A stretch of 64,000 bases of DNA, taken from positions 186,001-250,000 of the forward strand of contig NZ_FNHX01000001.1 in NCBI RefSeq assembly GCF_900103405.1, in the 5' to 3' direction. Below the pieces are notes generated by a model. It saw only the letters and a program-made list of their open reading frames with translations. It was not told the DNA's origin and did not search any database. Each line of letters begins with the position of its first letter. Position 1 is the first letter of the stretch. Made by a program: the position numbers and the translations under genes. Below are positions 34,955 to 44,126 of the stretch, one piece after another. This DNA is from Polaromonas sp. JS666 (GTDB taxonomy: Bacteria > Pseudomonadota > Gammaproteobacteria > Burkholderiales > Burkholderiaceae_C).

Positions 34955-36454
34955 ATGCAACAAGACATCCTGATCAACTGGTCGCCCCAGGAAACCCGGG
35001 TGGCGGTGGTCGAGCACGGCGCGGTGCAGGAGCTTCACGTTGAACGCACCCTGGAACGCGGCCTGGTCGGCAATGTCTACCTGGGCAAGGTCGCCCGCGT
35101 GCTGCCCGGCATGCAGTCGGCCTTTATCGATATCGGCCTGGACCGCGCGGCTTTTCTGCACGTGGCCGACCTCATGAGCAGCATCAACAGCCGCCATGCC
35201 GACAGCGACGCCCAGGCCGCCGGCGGCCTCACCTCGCCGGCCATGGCTTCGCTGCAGCCTATCGAAAAGCAGCTTTTTGAAGGCCAGGCGGTGATGGTGC
35301 AGGTCCTCAAGGACCCGATAGGCAGCAAGGGCGCGCGCCTGACGGCGCAGATCAGCATCGCCGGCCGCCTGCTGGTGTTCCTGCCGCAGGACAACCACAT
35401 CGGCGTCTCGCAGAAAATACCACCCCGCCAGCGCGAGGAACTGCGCCAGCGCGTGCAGGCCCTGGCCAGCGACATGGGCGGCGGTTTCATCCTGCGCACC
35501 AACGGCGAGGATGCGACCGACGATGAACTGGCCGAGGACATCACCTACCTGCGCAAGACCTGGGCGCGCATCAAGGACGCCTCGCTGCGCATGCCGCCGG
35601 CCTCGGTGCTGCACCAGGACCTGAACCTGCTGCAGCGCGTGCTGCGCGACCTGGTGGTGGAGGGCACGCAGACCATACGCATAGACTCGCGCGAGCAGTT
35701 CGACAAGCTCAGGACCTTTGCCGCGGAATTCATGCCGGCGACTGAGCAAAAGCTGCAGCACTACGGCGGCGAGCGTCCGATTTTTGACCTCTTCAACATC
35801 GACGAGGAAATCGCCAAGGCCCTGGGCCGGCGCGTGGACCTCAAGTCGGGCGGCTACCTGATCATCGACCAGACCGAGGCGCTGACCACGGTGGACGTCA
35901 ACACCGGCGGTTTTGTCGGCGCGCGCAATTTCGACGACACGATTTTCAAGACCAACCTGGAGGCCTCGCAGGCCATCGCGCGCCAGCTCAGGCTGCGCAA
36001 CCTGGGCGGCATCGTGATCGTCGACTTCATCGACATGATCAAGGAAAACCACCGCGAGGCGGTGCTGGCCGAATTCCAGAAGCAGCTGGCGCGCGACCGC
36101 ATCAAGACCACGGTCAACGGTTTTTCGGCGCTGGGCCTGCTCGAGATGACACGCAAGCGCACCCGCGAATCGCTGGCCCACCAGCTCTGCGAGCCTTGCA
36201 GCGCCTGCATGGGCAAGGGCGTGGTCAAGACCGCGCGCAGCGTGACTTACGACATCCTGCGCGAGATCCTGCGCGAGGCGCGCCAGTTCAACCCGCGCGA
36301 ATTCCGGGTGGTGGCCTCACCCAAGGTGATAGAACTTTTCCTCGACGAGGAAAGCCAGCACCTGGCCAGCCTCAGCGATTTCATCCGCAAGCCGATTTCC
36401 CTGCAGGCCGAGGCCGCGATGGCGCAGGAGCAATATGACATCGTCCTGCTCTGA
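34955..36454 (+). CDS. rng: Ribonuclease G
   Basis: 499 residues, RNase G length, without the long C-terminal scaffold of RNase E. An S1-like RNA-binding domain (about 30-125: GLVGNVYLGKVARVLPGMQS), the metal-binding catalytic Asp regions TTVDVNTGGFVGARNF and GGIVIVDFIDMIKENH, and the zinc-link cysteines CEPCSAC near residue 411 are present. It processes the 5' end of 16S rRNA and degrades mRNA. Last gene of the purD-to-rng run; a polysaccharide deacetylase follows after 14 bases. Confidence 0.95.
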   Translation: MQQDILINWSPQETRVAVVEHGAVQELHVERTLERGLVGNVYLGKVARVLPGMQSAFIDIGLDRAAFLHVADLMSSINSRHADSDAQAAGGLTSPAMASLQPIEKQLFEGQAVMVQVLKDPIGSKGARLTAQISIAGRLLVFLPQDNHIGVSQKIPPRQREELRQRVQALASDMGGGFILRTNGEDATDDELAEDITYLRKTWARIKDASLRMPPASVLHQDLNLLQRVLRDLVVEGTQTIRIDSREQFDKLRTFAAEFMPATEQKLQHYGGERPIFDLFNIDEEIAKALGRRVDLKSGGYLIIDQTEALTTVDVNTGGFVGARNFDDTIFKTNLEASQAIARQLRLRNLGGIVIVDFIDMIKENHREAVLAEFQKQLARDRIKTTVNGFSALGLLEMTRKRTRESLAHQLCEPCSACMGKGVVKTARSVTYDILREILREARQFNPREFRVVASPKVIELFLDEESQHLASLSDFIRKPISLQAEAAMAQEQYDIVLL

Positions 36455-36468
36455 ATGTTTCTTTCTTC

Positions 36469-37212
36469 ATGCCGACCCTGAACCGCCAACCGATTCCCAT
36501 TCTGGTCTACCACCAGATCGCCGAGGCCCCGCCCAAGGGCAGCAGCCCGTTTCGCGGGCTCTATGTGGCGCCCGCGGCTTTCGCGCGGCAAATGGCCTGG
36601 CTTAAGCGCCTGGGCTACACGGGCCTGTCCATGGGCGGCCTGATGCCTTATTTGCGCGGCGAGCGCAGCGGCAAGGTGGTGGGCATTACTTTTGACGACG
36701 GCTACCGCAACAACCTGACCCATGCCCTGCCGGTGCTGGTGAAACACGGGTTTTCGTCGACTTGCTACGCGGTCAGTGGGCTGCTGGGCAAGACCAACAT
36801 CTGGGATCAGAACATCGGCATCCCGCAGACGCCGCTGATGGACGAGGGCGAGATCCGCCAGTGGGTGGCGGGCGGGCAGGAGATAGGTTCGCACACCCGC
36901 AGCCACGCCAACCTGCTGGAAACCGACGAGGCGGGCTGCGTCGAGGAAATGGTGCTGGGCAAAAGCGGGTTGGAGGCCGTCACGGGCGGCCCGGTGACGC
37001 ATTTTTGCTACCCCTTCGGCCATTTCAACGCCGGCCATGTGGAAACGGCGCGGATGCTGGGCTTTGTCACCGCCACCACCACCCAGCGCAGCCGCTGCCA
37101 TGAAGGCATGGACCTGCTGCGGCTGCCGCGGGTACCGGTGCTGCGCTCGACCACCTTGCCGGTGTTCTGGCTCAAGGTCGCCACGGCCTACGAAGACCGC
37201 CGGAAAAAATGA
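36469..37212 (+). CDS. Polysaccharide deacetylase (carbohydrate esterase 4, NodB homology)
   Basis: 247 residues. NodB motifs: ILVYHQIAE near the N-terminus, GITFDDGYRNNL (catalytic D-D at about 72-73), EIGSHTRSHANL (metal His pair H-x3-H) and FCYPFGHFNAGH. No signal peptide is seen, so it may act on a cytoplasmic-face lipid-linked sugar. It ends overlapping the glycosyltransferase start (ATGA), which suggests a joint role in LPS core or exopolysaccharide modification. Confidence 0.9.
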   Translation: MPTLNRQPIPILVYHQIAEAPPKGSSPFRGLYVAPAAFARQMAWLKRLGYTGLSMGGLMPYLRGERSGKVVGITFDDGYRNNLTHALPVLVKHGFSSTCYAVSGLLGKTNIWDQNIGIPQTPLMDEGEIRQWVAGGQEIGSHTRSHANLLETDEAGCVEEMVLGKSGLEAVTGGPVTHFCYPFGHFNAGHVETARMLGFVTATTTQRSRCHEGMDLLRLPRVPVLRSTTLPVFWLKVATAYEDRRKK

Positions 37213-38399
37213 GCCAGCCCACGCCTATGGCGGCTCTACCCCGGAAACTGCGTATCGCCGTTTTCAACCGGACTTTTTCGCCGACGGGCGGCGGCGCGGA
37301 GCGTTATTCCATCGCCCTGGTCGAGCAGCTGTCGGCCCGGCATGAGCTGCATGTGTTTGCGCAGGAAATCGACCACCATTGGCCGGGCGTGACGTATCAC
37401 AAGGTCTCGGCCCCGCTGCGCAAGCCGCGCTGGATCAACCAGCTGTGGTTTGCCACGGCCAGTTGGTGGGCGACACGAAGCGGCTTCGACATCGTGCATT
37501 CCCACGAAAACACCTGGCATGGCGAGGTGCAGACGGTGCACGTGCTGCCCGTCAAGCACAGCCTGTTCCAGGGGCGCCGCGGTGTGCGCCGCGTCCTGCG
37601 CTGGATCAAGGTCGTGACCAGCCCGCGCTTGCTGGCTTACCTGGGGTTGGAGCGCGCGCGTTATGCGCCCCAGCCGGGCCGGCAGGTAGTGGTGACCTCT
37701 GAAAGCCTGCGCCCCATCATGGAGGCCGCCTACCCGGCCAGCCGCCCCGCGCTGTCGGTGGTCACCCCGGGCATCACGATGCCGCAGCTGCCCATCAGCG
37801 CGAGCCGCAAAAGCGAGGCGAGGGCCCAGCTGGGTTTGCCGGCCGCGGGCACTTGCCTGCTGTTTGTCGGCAATGACTACCGCAAGAAGGGCCTGGAGGG
37901 CCTGCTGCGGGCTTTGGCCCAGCTGCCGGGCGAGGTGGTGCTGGCGGTGGTTGGTAACGCGGCGCATATCGCCGAATTCCGCGCGATCGCCGATGCGCTG
38001 AAGCTGGGCGCGCGCGTTTTCTTCCTGGGCGCGCTCAAGGACGTGGGCCCGGCCTACGAGGCGGCTGATGCCCTGGTGCATCCCACCTTCGAGGACACGT
38101 TTGCGATGGTGGTGCTGGAGGCCATGGCCCACGGCCTGCCGGTGGTGGTCAGCGGGCCCCGGTACTGCGGCATTGCCGGGCTGCTGGCGCAGGGCACCAA
38201 TGCGCTCTTGCTGGACGACCCGCGCGATGCGGGCGAGCTGGCGCGGGTGCTAGGGGACTTGCTGTGCCAGCCGGCGCTGCGCGAAGGCTTGTCGCGCGGC
38301 GCCGCGGCCTTTGCCGAGCGCTACCAGTGGCGCGAAATCGCGCAGCAGCAGGAAGCGCTGTATTTTTCAGCCGTCGCGGCGAAGGCTTTGCCGCGCTGA
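37209..38399 (+). CDS. Glycosyltransferase family 4 (WaaG-like)
   Basis: 396 residues with a GT-B fold: N-terminal acceptor domain RIAVFNRTFSPTGGGAERYS and DIVHSHENTWHGEVQTVH, C-terminal donor domain CLLFVGNDYRKKGLEGLLRA and the E-x7-E type loop HPTFEDTFAMVVLEAMAHGL. The closest recognised relatives are LPS core glucosyltransferases (WaaG/RfaG). Likely adds a sugar to the LPS core at the inner face of the inner membrane. Coupled to the deacetylase gene, and convergent with the next glycosyltransferase gene. Confidence 0.88.
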   Translation: MSQPTPMAALPRKLRIAVFNRTFSPTGGGAERYSIALVEQLSARHELHVFAQEIDHHWPGVTYHKVSAPLRKPRWINQLWFATASWWATRSGFDIVHSHENTWHGEVQTVHVLPVKHSLFQGRRGVRRVLRWIKVVTSPRLLAYLGLERARYAPQPGRQVVVTSESLRPIMEAAYPASRPALSVVTPGITMPQLPISASRKSEARAQLGLPAAGTCLLFVGNDYRKKGLEGLLRALAQLPGEVVLAVVGNAAHIAEFRAIADALKLGARVFFLGALKDVGPAYEAADALVHPTFEDTFAMVVLEAMAHGLPVVVSGPRYCGIAGLLAQGTNALLLDDPRDAGELARVLGDLLCQPALREGLSRGAAAFAERYQWREIAQQQEALYFSAVAAKALPR

Positions 38400-38412
38400 T
38401 TTGTGTACGGCT

Positions 38413-39285
38413 TCAGGCGACCAGCTTGAAGTGTTTGCGGCTGAAGTCCAGCCCGGTCAGCGTCTCCACCTGGCGCATGAAGTGGTACTTGTTTTCCTTG
38501 GGCGTGGGTTTGTAGGCCGGGTCTATGTTGAGCACCGGTTCGGCCTCGGTTGCCAGCCATTGCTTCACCGCCTCGGGATGGGTGCCGGCGAAGGGGGCGA
38601 GGGCGCGGCGGTCAAACTGGCTGTAGGTGATCTGCGCGGCGCGGGCTTCGCCCCAGTATTTGCTGACCTGGTCCAGTTTTTTCTGCATTTCCTCGTTGCG
38701 GCGTATCCAGCCGTAGTGGTAGATGTGGGCGTTGGCCAGCGCGGCCTGGGGATTGCGCCCGCGTTTGTGCCGGGTGGTGACCAGCCAGTACTGGCCGTCG
38801 GGCGCGTAGCTGCGTATGGTGTTGCGGATCAAACGGCATTCGCGGCGGTACCAGCCGGGGCTGATGGAAATCCAGTCAGGCGAGCCGTAAAAGTGGAAGT
38901 AGTCGAAGACCAGCGCCTCGACGGCCGGGTTGTTGTGGTGGCGCTCGACGCTGGCGCGGATGGCGGCCAGTTCGCCCTCATGCACGACTTCATCGCCTTC
39001 GAGGTAAAAAGCCCAGTCGCCGGTGCACGAATACTGCGCAATCATTTTCTGCTGGGCATAGACAAAACCGCGGTCGGCCATGCGCTCGTTCCACAGGGTT
39101 TCGATGATGCGGATTTTCGGGTCATTGATGGCCCTGACGCGCTCCAGCGTGTCGTCCTCGCCTTTGCCGACGGCCACGACGAATTCGTCAACCAAAGGCA
39201 GCAGGGAGCGTATTGAGGCTTCAAAAGGAAAGCCCAGGCCCACGCCGTTTCGAATAAAGGTAAAGCCGCTGATGGAGACTGGCAT
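38413..39285 (-). CDS. Glycosyltransferase family 2-like protein
   Basis: 290 residues. GT-A features: SISGFTFIRNGVGLGFPFEA, VDEFVVAVGKGEDDT and DWAFYLEGDEVVHEGEL (the D-x-D-like metal site). HIYHYGWIRRNEEMQKKL lies near the active-site His region. The C-terminal 60 residues are specific to this subgroup. Third gene of a leftward unit after the O-antigen ligase and msbA genes, so probably an LPS core or O-antigen glycosyltransferase; donor and acceptor unknown. Confidence 0.82.
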   Translation of the reverse strand: MPVSISGFTFIRNGVGLGFPFEASIRSLLPLVDEFVVAVGKGEDDTLERVRAINDPKIRIIETLWNERMADRGFVYAQQKMIAQYSCTGDWAFYLEGDEVVHEGELAAIRASVERHHNNPAVEALVFDYFHFYGSPDWISISPGWYRRECRLIRNTIRSYAPDGQYWLVTTRHKRGRNPQAALANAHIYHYGWIRRNEEMQKKLDQVSKYWGEARAAQITYSQFDRRALAPFAGTHPEAVKQWLATEAEPVLNIDPAYKPTPKENKYHFMRQVETLTGLDFSRKHFKLVA

Positions 39286-39300
39286 CGATAAGGTTCCGTT

Positions 39301-41073
39301 TTAGGCCGCGCCCTGGAAGCCCAGGCGGTAAAGGTGGGCGTAAGCGCCGTTATTTTGGAGCAGCTGCGCGTGGCTGCCTTGCTCGACGATGCGGCCGGCG
39401 TTCATCATGATGATCCGGTCGGCGTGCTGGATGGTGGACAGCCGGTGGGCGATGATCAGCGAGGTGCGGCCCGCGGCCAGCCGCTGTATGGCCTCCTGGA
39501 CGGCTTTTTCCGATTCGGTGTCCAGGGCCGAGGTGGCTTCGTCGAGGATCAGCACGGGCGCGTCCTTGTACAGCGCCCGGGCAATCGCCAGCCGCTGGCG
39601 CTGGCCGCCGGACAGCTGCATGGCGTTGTGGCCCAGCACCGTGTCTATGCCTTGCGGCAATTCCTCGAGCAGCTGCCCCAGGTTGGCGGCGGCCAGGCAG
39701 CGCACGACTTTGTCCCTGTCAAAAGACTGGCCCAGCGCGACGTTGAAGGCCATGCTGTTGTTGAACATGACGACGTGCTGGCTCACGAAGGCAAACTGCG
39801 AACGCAGGGATGCCAGGTTCCAGTCCCGCAGCTCGGTGCCGTCCAGCCTGATGCTGCCGGCGCTGTAGTCGACAAAACGCGGCAACAGGCTGGCCAGGGT
39901 GGTCTTGCCGGAGCCGGATGATCCCACCAGGGCCACGGTTTCGCCCGCGCGTATCGCGAGGCTCACCTGCTCCAGCGCCGGCGGCGCGTCCGGCTTGTAG
40001 ACCACGCTCACGCCGGACAATTCGATGTCCCCGGCGGCCCTGGGCAGGGTGAAGCCGCCGCTGCTTTCGTCCTCGACCAGGTCGACCAGGTCCAGCCCGC
40101 GCTCCAGCGCCGCCAGCCCGCGCGTGATGGGCGTGGCGCCGTCGGACAGGCTTTTGATGGGCGCGATCAGCAGCAGCATGGCGGTCACAAAGGCCACGAA
40201 GCCGCCCACCGTGGTGGTGTTTTCCGAACCCTGGAGCAGGGCGATTGAGATCACCGCCGACAGGGCCATGGCGGCCAGCACCTGGGTGATGGCGCTCATG
40301 CCGGCATAGGCGACGGTGGATTTGATGGACAGCCGGCGCAGCGTATTGCTCAGCGCCTCGAAGCGCGAAGCCTGGCCGGCCTGCGCGCCGTGCAGGCGCA
40401 CGTCGCGGTGGGCCAGCACGTTTTCTTCCACGACATAGGCCAGGTTGTCGGTGGCTACCTGGCTTTCGCGGGTCAGGCGGTACAGGCGCCGCGTCAGCAG
40501 CTGGATCACCAGCGCGACCGCCGGGAACAGCAGGGAGACGATGAGCATCAGCTTCCAGTTGAGGAACAGCAGGTAGGCCACCAGCGCCGCCAGCGTGAGC
40601 ACGTCGCGCGCCAGCTTCATGACCGCGTTGATCATCATCGACGAGCCGTTGAAGACCTCGTAGACCACGGTGTTGGCCAGGGCGCTGGAGGACTGGTCCG
40701 CGAACAGCGACAGGCGCGAGCTCAGCAGCTTGCCGAACATCGCGCGGCGCAGCGACTGCAGGCCCTCGTTGGTGACCTTGGCCAGCGCATACTGCGCCAC
40801 AAAGCCGGAGATGCCGCGCACGGCGAACAGCAGGATCAGGGTCACCGGCACCAGCCAGAGGTCCAGCGCGCCTTTTTGGAAGCCGCGGTCCAGCAGCGGC
40901 TTGAGCAGGGCCGGCACAAAGGGCTCGGTGGCCGAGGCGACGATGGTTGCGCCCACGGCCAGCGCCCAGCCCGTGCGGGAGCCGCTGAAGTAGGGCCAGA
41001 CCCGCGCGAGGCGGCGCCACAGGCTCAGTCTGGCGGCCGTGGCGGGGGCTTGGATGTCGGTGGTGGAGCTCAC
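39301..41073 (-). CDS. msbA: Lipid A/LPS flippase ABC transporter MsbA
   Basis: 590 residues, a half-transporter with an N-terminal six-span domain (about 20-320) and a C-terminal ATPase: Walker A ALVGSSGSGKTTLASLLPRF, signature QLSGGQRQRLAIARALYKD, Walker B VLILDEATSALDTESEKAV and the IIAHRLSTIQHAD switch. Placement with an O-antigen ligase family gene and glycosyltransferases supports MsbA rather than a drug exporter. It flips core-lipid A across the inner membrane. Its ATG overlaps the stop of the ligase gene. Confidence 0.92.
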   Translation of the reverse strand: MSSTTDIQAPATAARLSLWRRLARVWPYFSGSRTGWALAVGATIVASATEPFVPALLKPLLDRGFQKGALDLWLVPVTLILLFAVRGISGFVAQYALAKVTNEGLQSLRRAMFGKLLSSRLSLFADQSSSALANTVVYEVFNGSSMMINAVMKLARDVLTLAALVAYLLFLNWKLMLIVSLLFPAVALVIQLLTRRLYRLTRESQVATDNLAYVVEENVLAHRDVRLHGAQAGQASRFEALSNTLRRLSIKSTVAYAGMSAITQVLAAMALSAVISIALLQGSENTTTVGGFVAFVTAMLLLIAPIKSLSDGATPITRGLAALERGLDLVDLVEDESSGGFTLPRAAGDIELSGVSVVYKPDAPPALEQVSLAIRAGETVALVGSSGSGKTTLASLLPRFVDYSAGSIRLDGTELRDWNLASLRSQFAFVSQHVVMFNNSMAFNVALGQSFDRDKVVRCLAAANLGQLLEELPQGIDTVLGHNAMQLSGGQRQRLAIARALYKDAPVLILDEATSALDTESEKAVQEAIQRLAAGRTSLIIAHRLSTIQHADRIIMMNAGRIVEQGSHAQLLQNNGAYAHLYRLGFQGAA

Positions 41074-42317
41074 GTTGTGTGTTGGGTTGGGGGCAGGCTG
41101 TCGGGTTTGCTCAGTCCCAAGGCCAGCAGCAGGCCGATCAGGACGCAGAAGAAATCGCCGATCAGGCCATCGTAAAGGGTGGAGTTGAACAGGCAGGCGA
41201 CCGCCAGCGCCAGCAAGGCGGACTGCGCGGCCCGGGCGTAAGGCGTCTCCATCTTCAGGGTGTCGCGCAGCACCGAGAGCATGAAGCCGGCGATCAGCAG
41301 CAGGCCGGGAATGCCGAGTTGCACGCCCCAGAGCAGGTATTCCTGGTGCGGGTTGCTGCCGCGGTTGATGTCCTCATGCCGGGGATTGTCCAGGCGCTCC
41401 AGCCGGTCGTACTCGCTGCTCCAGCTTCCAACGCCCGCCCCGGCAAGCGGCCTTTGGGCAATCACCTGGGCGGCCCGGCGCCAGAACGCGAGCCGTATAC
41501 CCGACGAGGTGCTGGCGTCGTGTTTGGCCGAGTAGCCTTGCACCTCCGTCTTGAGCTGGGTCAACCTGTCGCGCATCATGGGCGAGCTGAAAAATAGGAC
41601 GGTGACAAGCAGGAAGGGCAGCGCGGCCACGATCATGCGGTACCTTCCGGGCAACTGCCACATGATGGCCAGGGACAGCAGCGCGACGCCGACCAGCTGG
41701 CCGCTGCGGCCCACCATGACAAAGAACACATTGGCCAGGGAGAGGACGGCTGCCGCGGCAGCGATTCGCGGGCCGAAGCGGCCGGGCACCAGGCCGCGCA
41801 AATGCCAGCACAGCGCGGCGAACACGGCGCTCATGATGCCCTGGTCAAGATAGCCCGAAAACACCGTGTAGTGCGAGACGGTGGTGCGGGAGCTGGCCCA
41901 GGCAACCGGCATGTCGGCAAAAAGCATCCAGGAACTGATGACCACCAGCAGTTGCGTGACGGCGAAGGCCGCGAGGGCATACAGGGCTTCGCGGCGGTCG
42001 CGGATCAAGGCCATCATCGCCAGGATGAGCAGGAGCTTGCCGTACTTGGCCAGGGAGCCGGCGGCCTCCTGCAGCGGGGCGACCGTCCAGAACAGGCTCA
42101 GCACAAAGGCCAGCAGCACGGCCAGCACGGCCGGCAGCGTGAAGGTTTGTGCCAGGGCCACGCCGTCCCGGGACAGGCCTTTGCGCAAGAGCAGGGTCGC
42201 CACGGCGCAGAGCAGCAAGAGCAGCTTGGCGATGCTGATGATGGCGATGGACAACCCCACGGAAGCCGCCGCCAGGCAAATGACGGCAAGCCGGAAATTG
42301 ATTGTCTTGATTCGCAA
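41070..42317 (-). CDS. waaL: O-antigen ligase family membrane protein (WaaL-like)
   Basis: 415 residues, about 10-12 hydrophobic spans. The conserved periplasmic loop near residues 280-330 carries RPLAGAGVGSWSSEY and NPHQEYLLWGVQLGIPGLLL, the H-x-x-Y/E-type motif of WaaL/Wzy ligases. The start seems to be TTG at 42317; no ATG is available before the first span. It probably joins O-antigen from undecaprenyl carrier to the lipid A core, though a polymerase role (Wzy) cannot be excluded. First gene of the leftward msbA unit, divergent from two glycosyltransferase genes. Confidence 0.8.
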   Translation of the reverse strand: MRIKTINFRLAVICLAAASVGLSIAIISIAKLLLLLCAVATLLLRKGLSRDGVALAQTFTLPAVLAVLLAFVLSLFWTVAPLQEAAGSLAKYGKLLLILAMMALIRDRREALYALAAFAVTQLLVVISSWMLFADMPVAWASSRTTVSHYTVFSGYLDQGIMSAVFAALCWHLRGLVPGRFGPRIAAAAAVLSLANVFFVMVGRSGQLVGVALLSLAIMWQLPGRYRMIVAALPFLLVTVLFFSSPMMRDRLTQLKTEVQGYSAKHDASTSSGIRLAFWRRAAQVIAQRPLAGAGVGSWSSEYDRLERLDNPRHEDINRGSNPHQEYLLWGVQLGIPGLLLIAGFMLSVLRDTLKMETPYARAAQSALLALAVACLFNSTLYDGLIGDFFCVLIGLLLALGLSKPDSLPPTQHTT

Positions 42318-42486
42318 AATGGTCGTGGGGGTTGCCTGGCGGATGCCGCATTATCGGCGATTCCATTTGCCGCCAAGGCCTTGAATGCCGGGGGGCTCTG
42401 CTATGCTGTCAGCGCGTCGTGCGGGGCCGGTTTCACTGGCAAAATCCCGGGTGGTTTCCTCCTTCACCTCATTGCAAAGGCATTCG

Positions 42487-43257
42487 TTGGCAAGCTTGTC
42501 CGTCACAGTCATCACCCACAACGAGGCCCACAACATGGAGGCCTGCCTTCGCTCCGTGAGCTTCGCGGACCAGGTCGTGGTGCTCGATTCCGGCAGTACC
42601 GACAACACCGTGCAAATTGCCCGCTCCCTGGGCGCCGAAGTCAGCGTCAGCCCCGACTGGCAGGGCTTCGGCATCCAGAAGAACCGGGCCCTGGCGCTCG
42701 CCACCTCGGACTGGGTGCTGTCGCTTGACGCAGACGAACGCGTGACGCCCGAGCTGCAGCTGGAAATCCTGGCCTGCCTGCGGGCCCCGGCCTTCGATGT
42801 GTATGCCTTTCCCCGGCTCTCGAGCTACTGCGGGCAGTACATGCGCCATTCAGGCTGGTACCCCGACCGGGTCACCCGGCTGTTTCGCCGCACGGCGGCC
42901 CGCTTCAGCGAGGACCTGGTGCATGAAAAAGTGCTGGCCCAGGGGCCGGTCGGCCAGTTGCGCTCCGAGCTGCTGCACGAAAGTTTCCGCAACTTCGAGG
43001 CGGTTCTGGACAAGGCCAACCGCTATTCCACGGCGGGCGCGCAGAGTCTGCTGGGCAAGGGCAAAACGGCCTCGGTCGGCAAGGCCATAGGGCACGGCCT
43101 GTGGGCCTTTATCCGCACCTACTTTCTGCGCCTGGGTTTCCTCGACGGCCGGATGGGCCTGGTGCTGGCCATCTCCAACGCCGAGGGAACCTATTACCGC
43201 TACCTCAAGCTGTGGCTGCTGCAGCAGGGCGCCAAGGGAGCGCCGGCCGGCCGATGA
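42487..43257 (+). CDS. Glycosyltransferase family 2, WaaE/KdtX-like
   Basis: 256 residues from a TTG at 42487 (after AAAGG), matching the usual LSVTVITHNEAHNMEACLRS start of this family; the open frame reaches 42385 and an ATG at 42403 is an alternative. Motifs: VVVLDSGSTDNTVQIARSLG, DWQGFGIQKNRALALA, DWVLSLDADERVTPEL (D-A-D metal site) and ARFSEDLVHEKVL. These identify the LPS core beta-glucosyltransferase group (WaaE/KdtX). Overlaps the next glycosyltransferase by ATGA. Confidence 0.87.
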   Translation: MASLSVTVITHNEAHNMEACLRSVSFADQVVVLDSGSTDNTVQIARSLGAEVSVSPDWQGFGIQKNRALALATSDWVLSLDADERVTPELQLEILACLRAPAFDVYAFPRLSSYCGQYMRHSGWYPDRVTRLFRRTAARFSEDLVHEKVLAQGPVGQLRSELLHESFRNFEAVLDKANRYSTAGAQSLLGKGKTASVGKAIGHGLWAFIRTYFLRLGFLDGRMGLVLAISNAEGTYYRYLKLWLLQQGAKGAPAGR

Positions 43258-44126
43258 AGATCAGCTTTATCGTCCTGACCTACAACCGCACCGATGCCTT
43301 GCTGGCCGTGTTGCGGTCGCTGGCTGCGCAGTGCGGCGAGGACCATGAGGTGCTGGTGGCCGACGACGGCTCGCGGCCCGAGCAGGTGCAGATGCTGCTC
43401 GCGCAGTGCCCCGTGTTCAGGTGCCCGGCCCGCCACATCTGGCACCCCGACGTGGGCTTTACCGCGGCGCGGGCGCGCAACCTCGGGGCCAGCCGGGCCA
43501 CGGGCGACTACCTGGTCTTTCTGGACGGCGACTGCGTGCCCAACAAGGCGTTTGTGGCAGCGCACACGCGGCTTGCCGAAAAAGGCTGCTTTGTGAACGG
43601 CAGCCGGGTGCTTATCAGCCAACGTCTGACAGAACGTGTAGTCAATGGCGCTATCGACCTGCCCAGCCGTCCTGTATGGTTCTGGCTGGGGGCGCGGCTC
43701 TCGGGGGGCAGCAACAAATTATTGCACCTGCTCCCCTGGGGGCGGCGTTTATTCAGGGTAAAACCGGACTTTCACTGGCATGGCATACGCAGCTGCAACC
43801 TGGGTGTCTGGCGCGCGGACTTTGTCGATGTCAACGGATTTGATGAAACCTTCGAAGGCTGGGGGCATGAAGATGCCGACCTCGTGCTCAGGCTTCACCA
43901 CCTGGGCATTCACCGCAAAAACGGTTTCATGGGCACCGAAGTCTTTCACCTCTGGCACCGCGAGAACCCGCGCGACCAGGAGTCCATCAACAAAAAAAGG
44001 GTGCTTGAGCGCATGAAAACCGATGTGGTCCTGGCCGACAAAGGGCTTCGTGAACTTGATTCTTCCCCGGGCGTCAAATCCACCGTCAAAATAACCCCCC
44101 TGAACGGATCCAATTCTTCCCTATGA
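43254..44126 (+). CDS. Glycosyltransferase family 2
   Basis: 290 residues: KISFIVLTYNRTDALLAVLR, the donor-site ADDGSRPEQVQ, ARARNLGASRATGDYLVFLD with D-G-D metal site, and the GFDETFEGWGHEDADLVLRL acceptor motif with the catalytic E-D pair. The C-terminal 40 residues are charged and variable. It probably extends LPS core or O-antigen. It overlaps both its neighbours by ATGA, including tolB downstream, so tolB is translated from the tail of a glycosyltransferase operon. Confidence 0.9.
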   Translation: MKISFIVLTYNRTDALLAVLRSLAAQCGEDHEVLVADDGSRPEQVQMLLAQCPVFRCPARHIWHPDVGFTAARARNLGASRATGDYLVFLDGDCVPNKAFVAAHTRLAEKGCFVNGSRVLISQRLTERVVNGAIDLPSRPVWFWLGARLSGGSNKLLHLLPWGRRLFRVKPDFHWHGIRSCNLGVWRADFVDVNGFDETFEGWGHEDADLVLRLHHLGIHRKNGFMGTEVFHLWHRENPRDQESINKKRVLERMKTDVVLADKGLRELDSSPGVKSTVKITPLNGSNSSL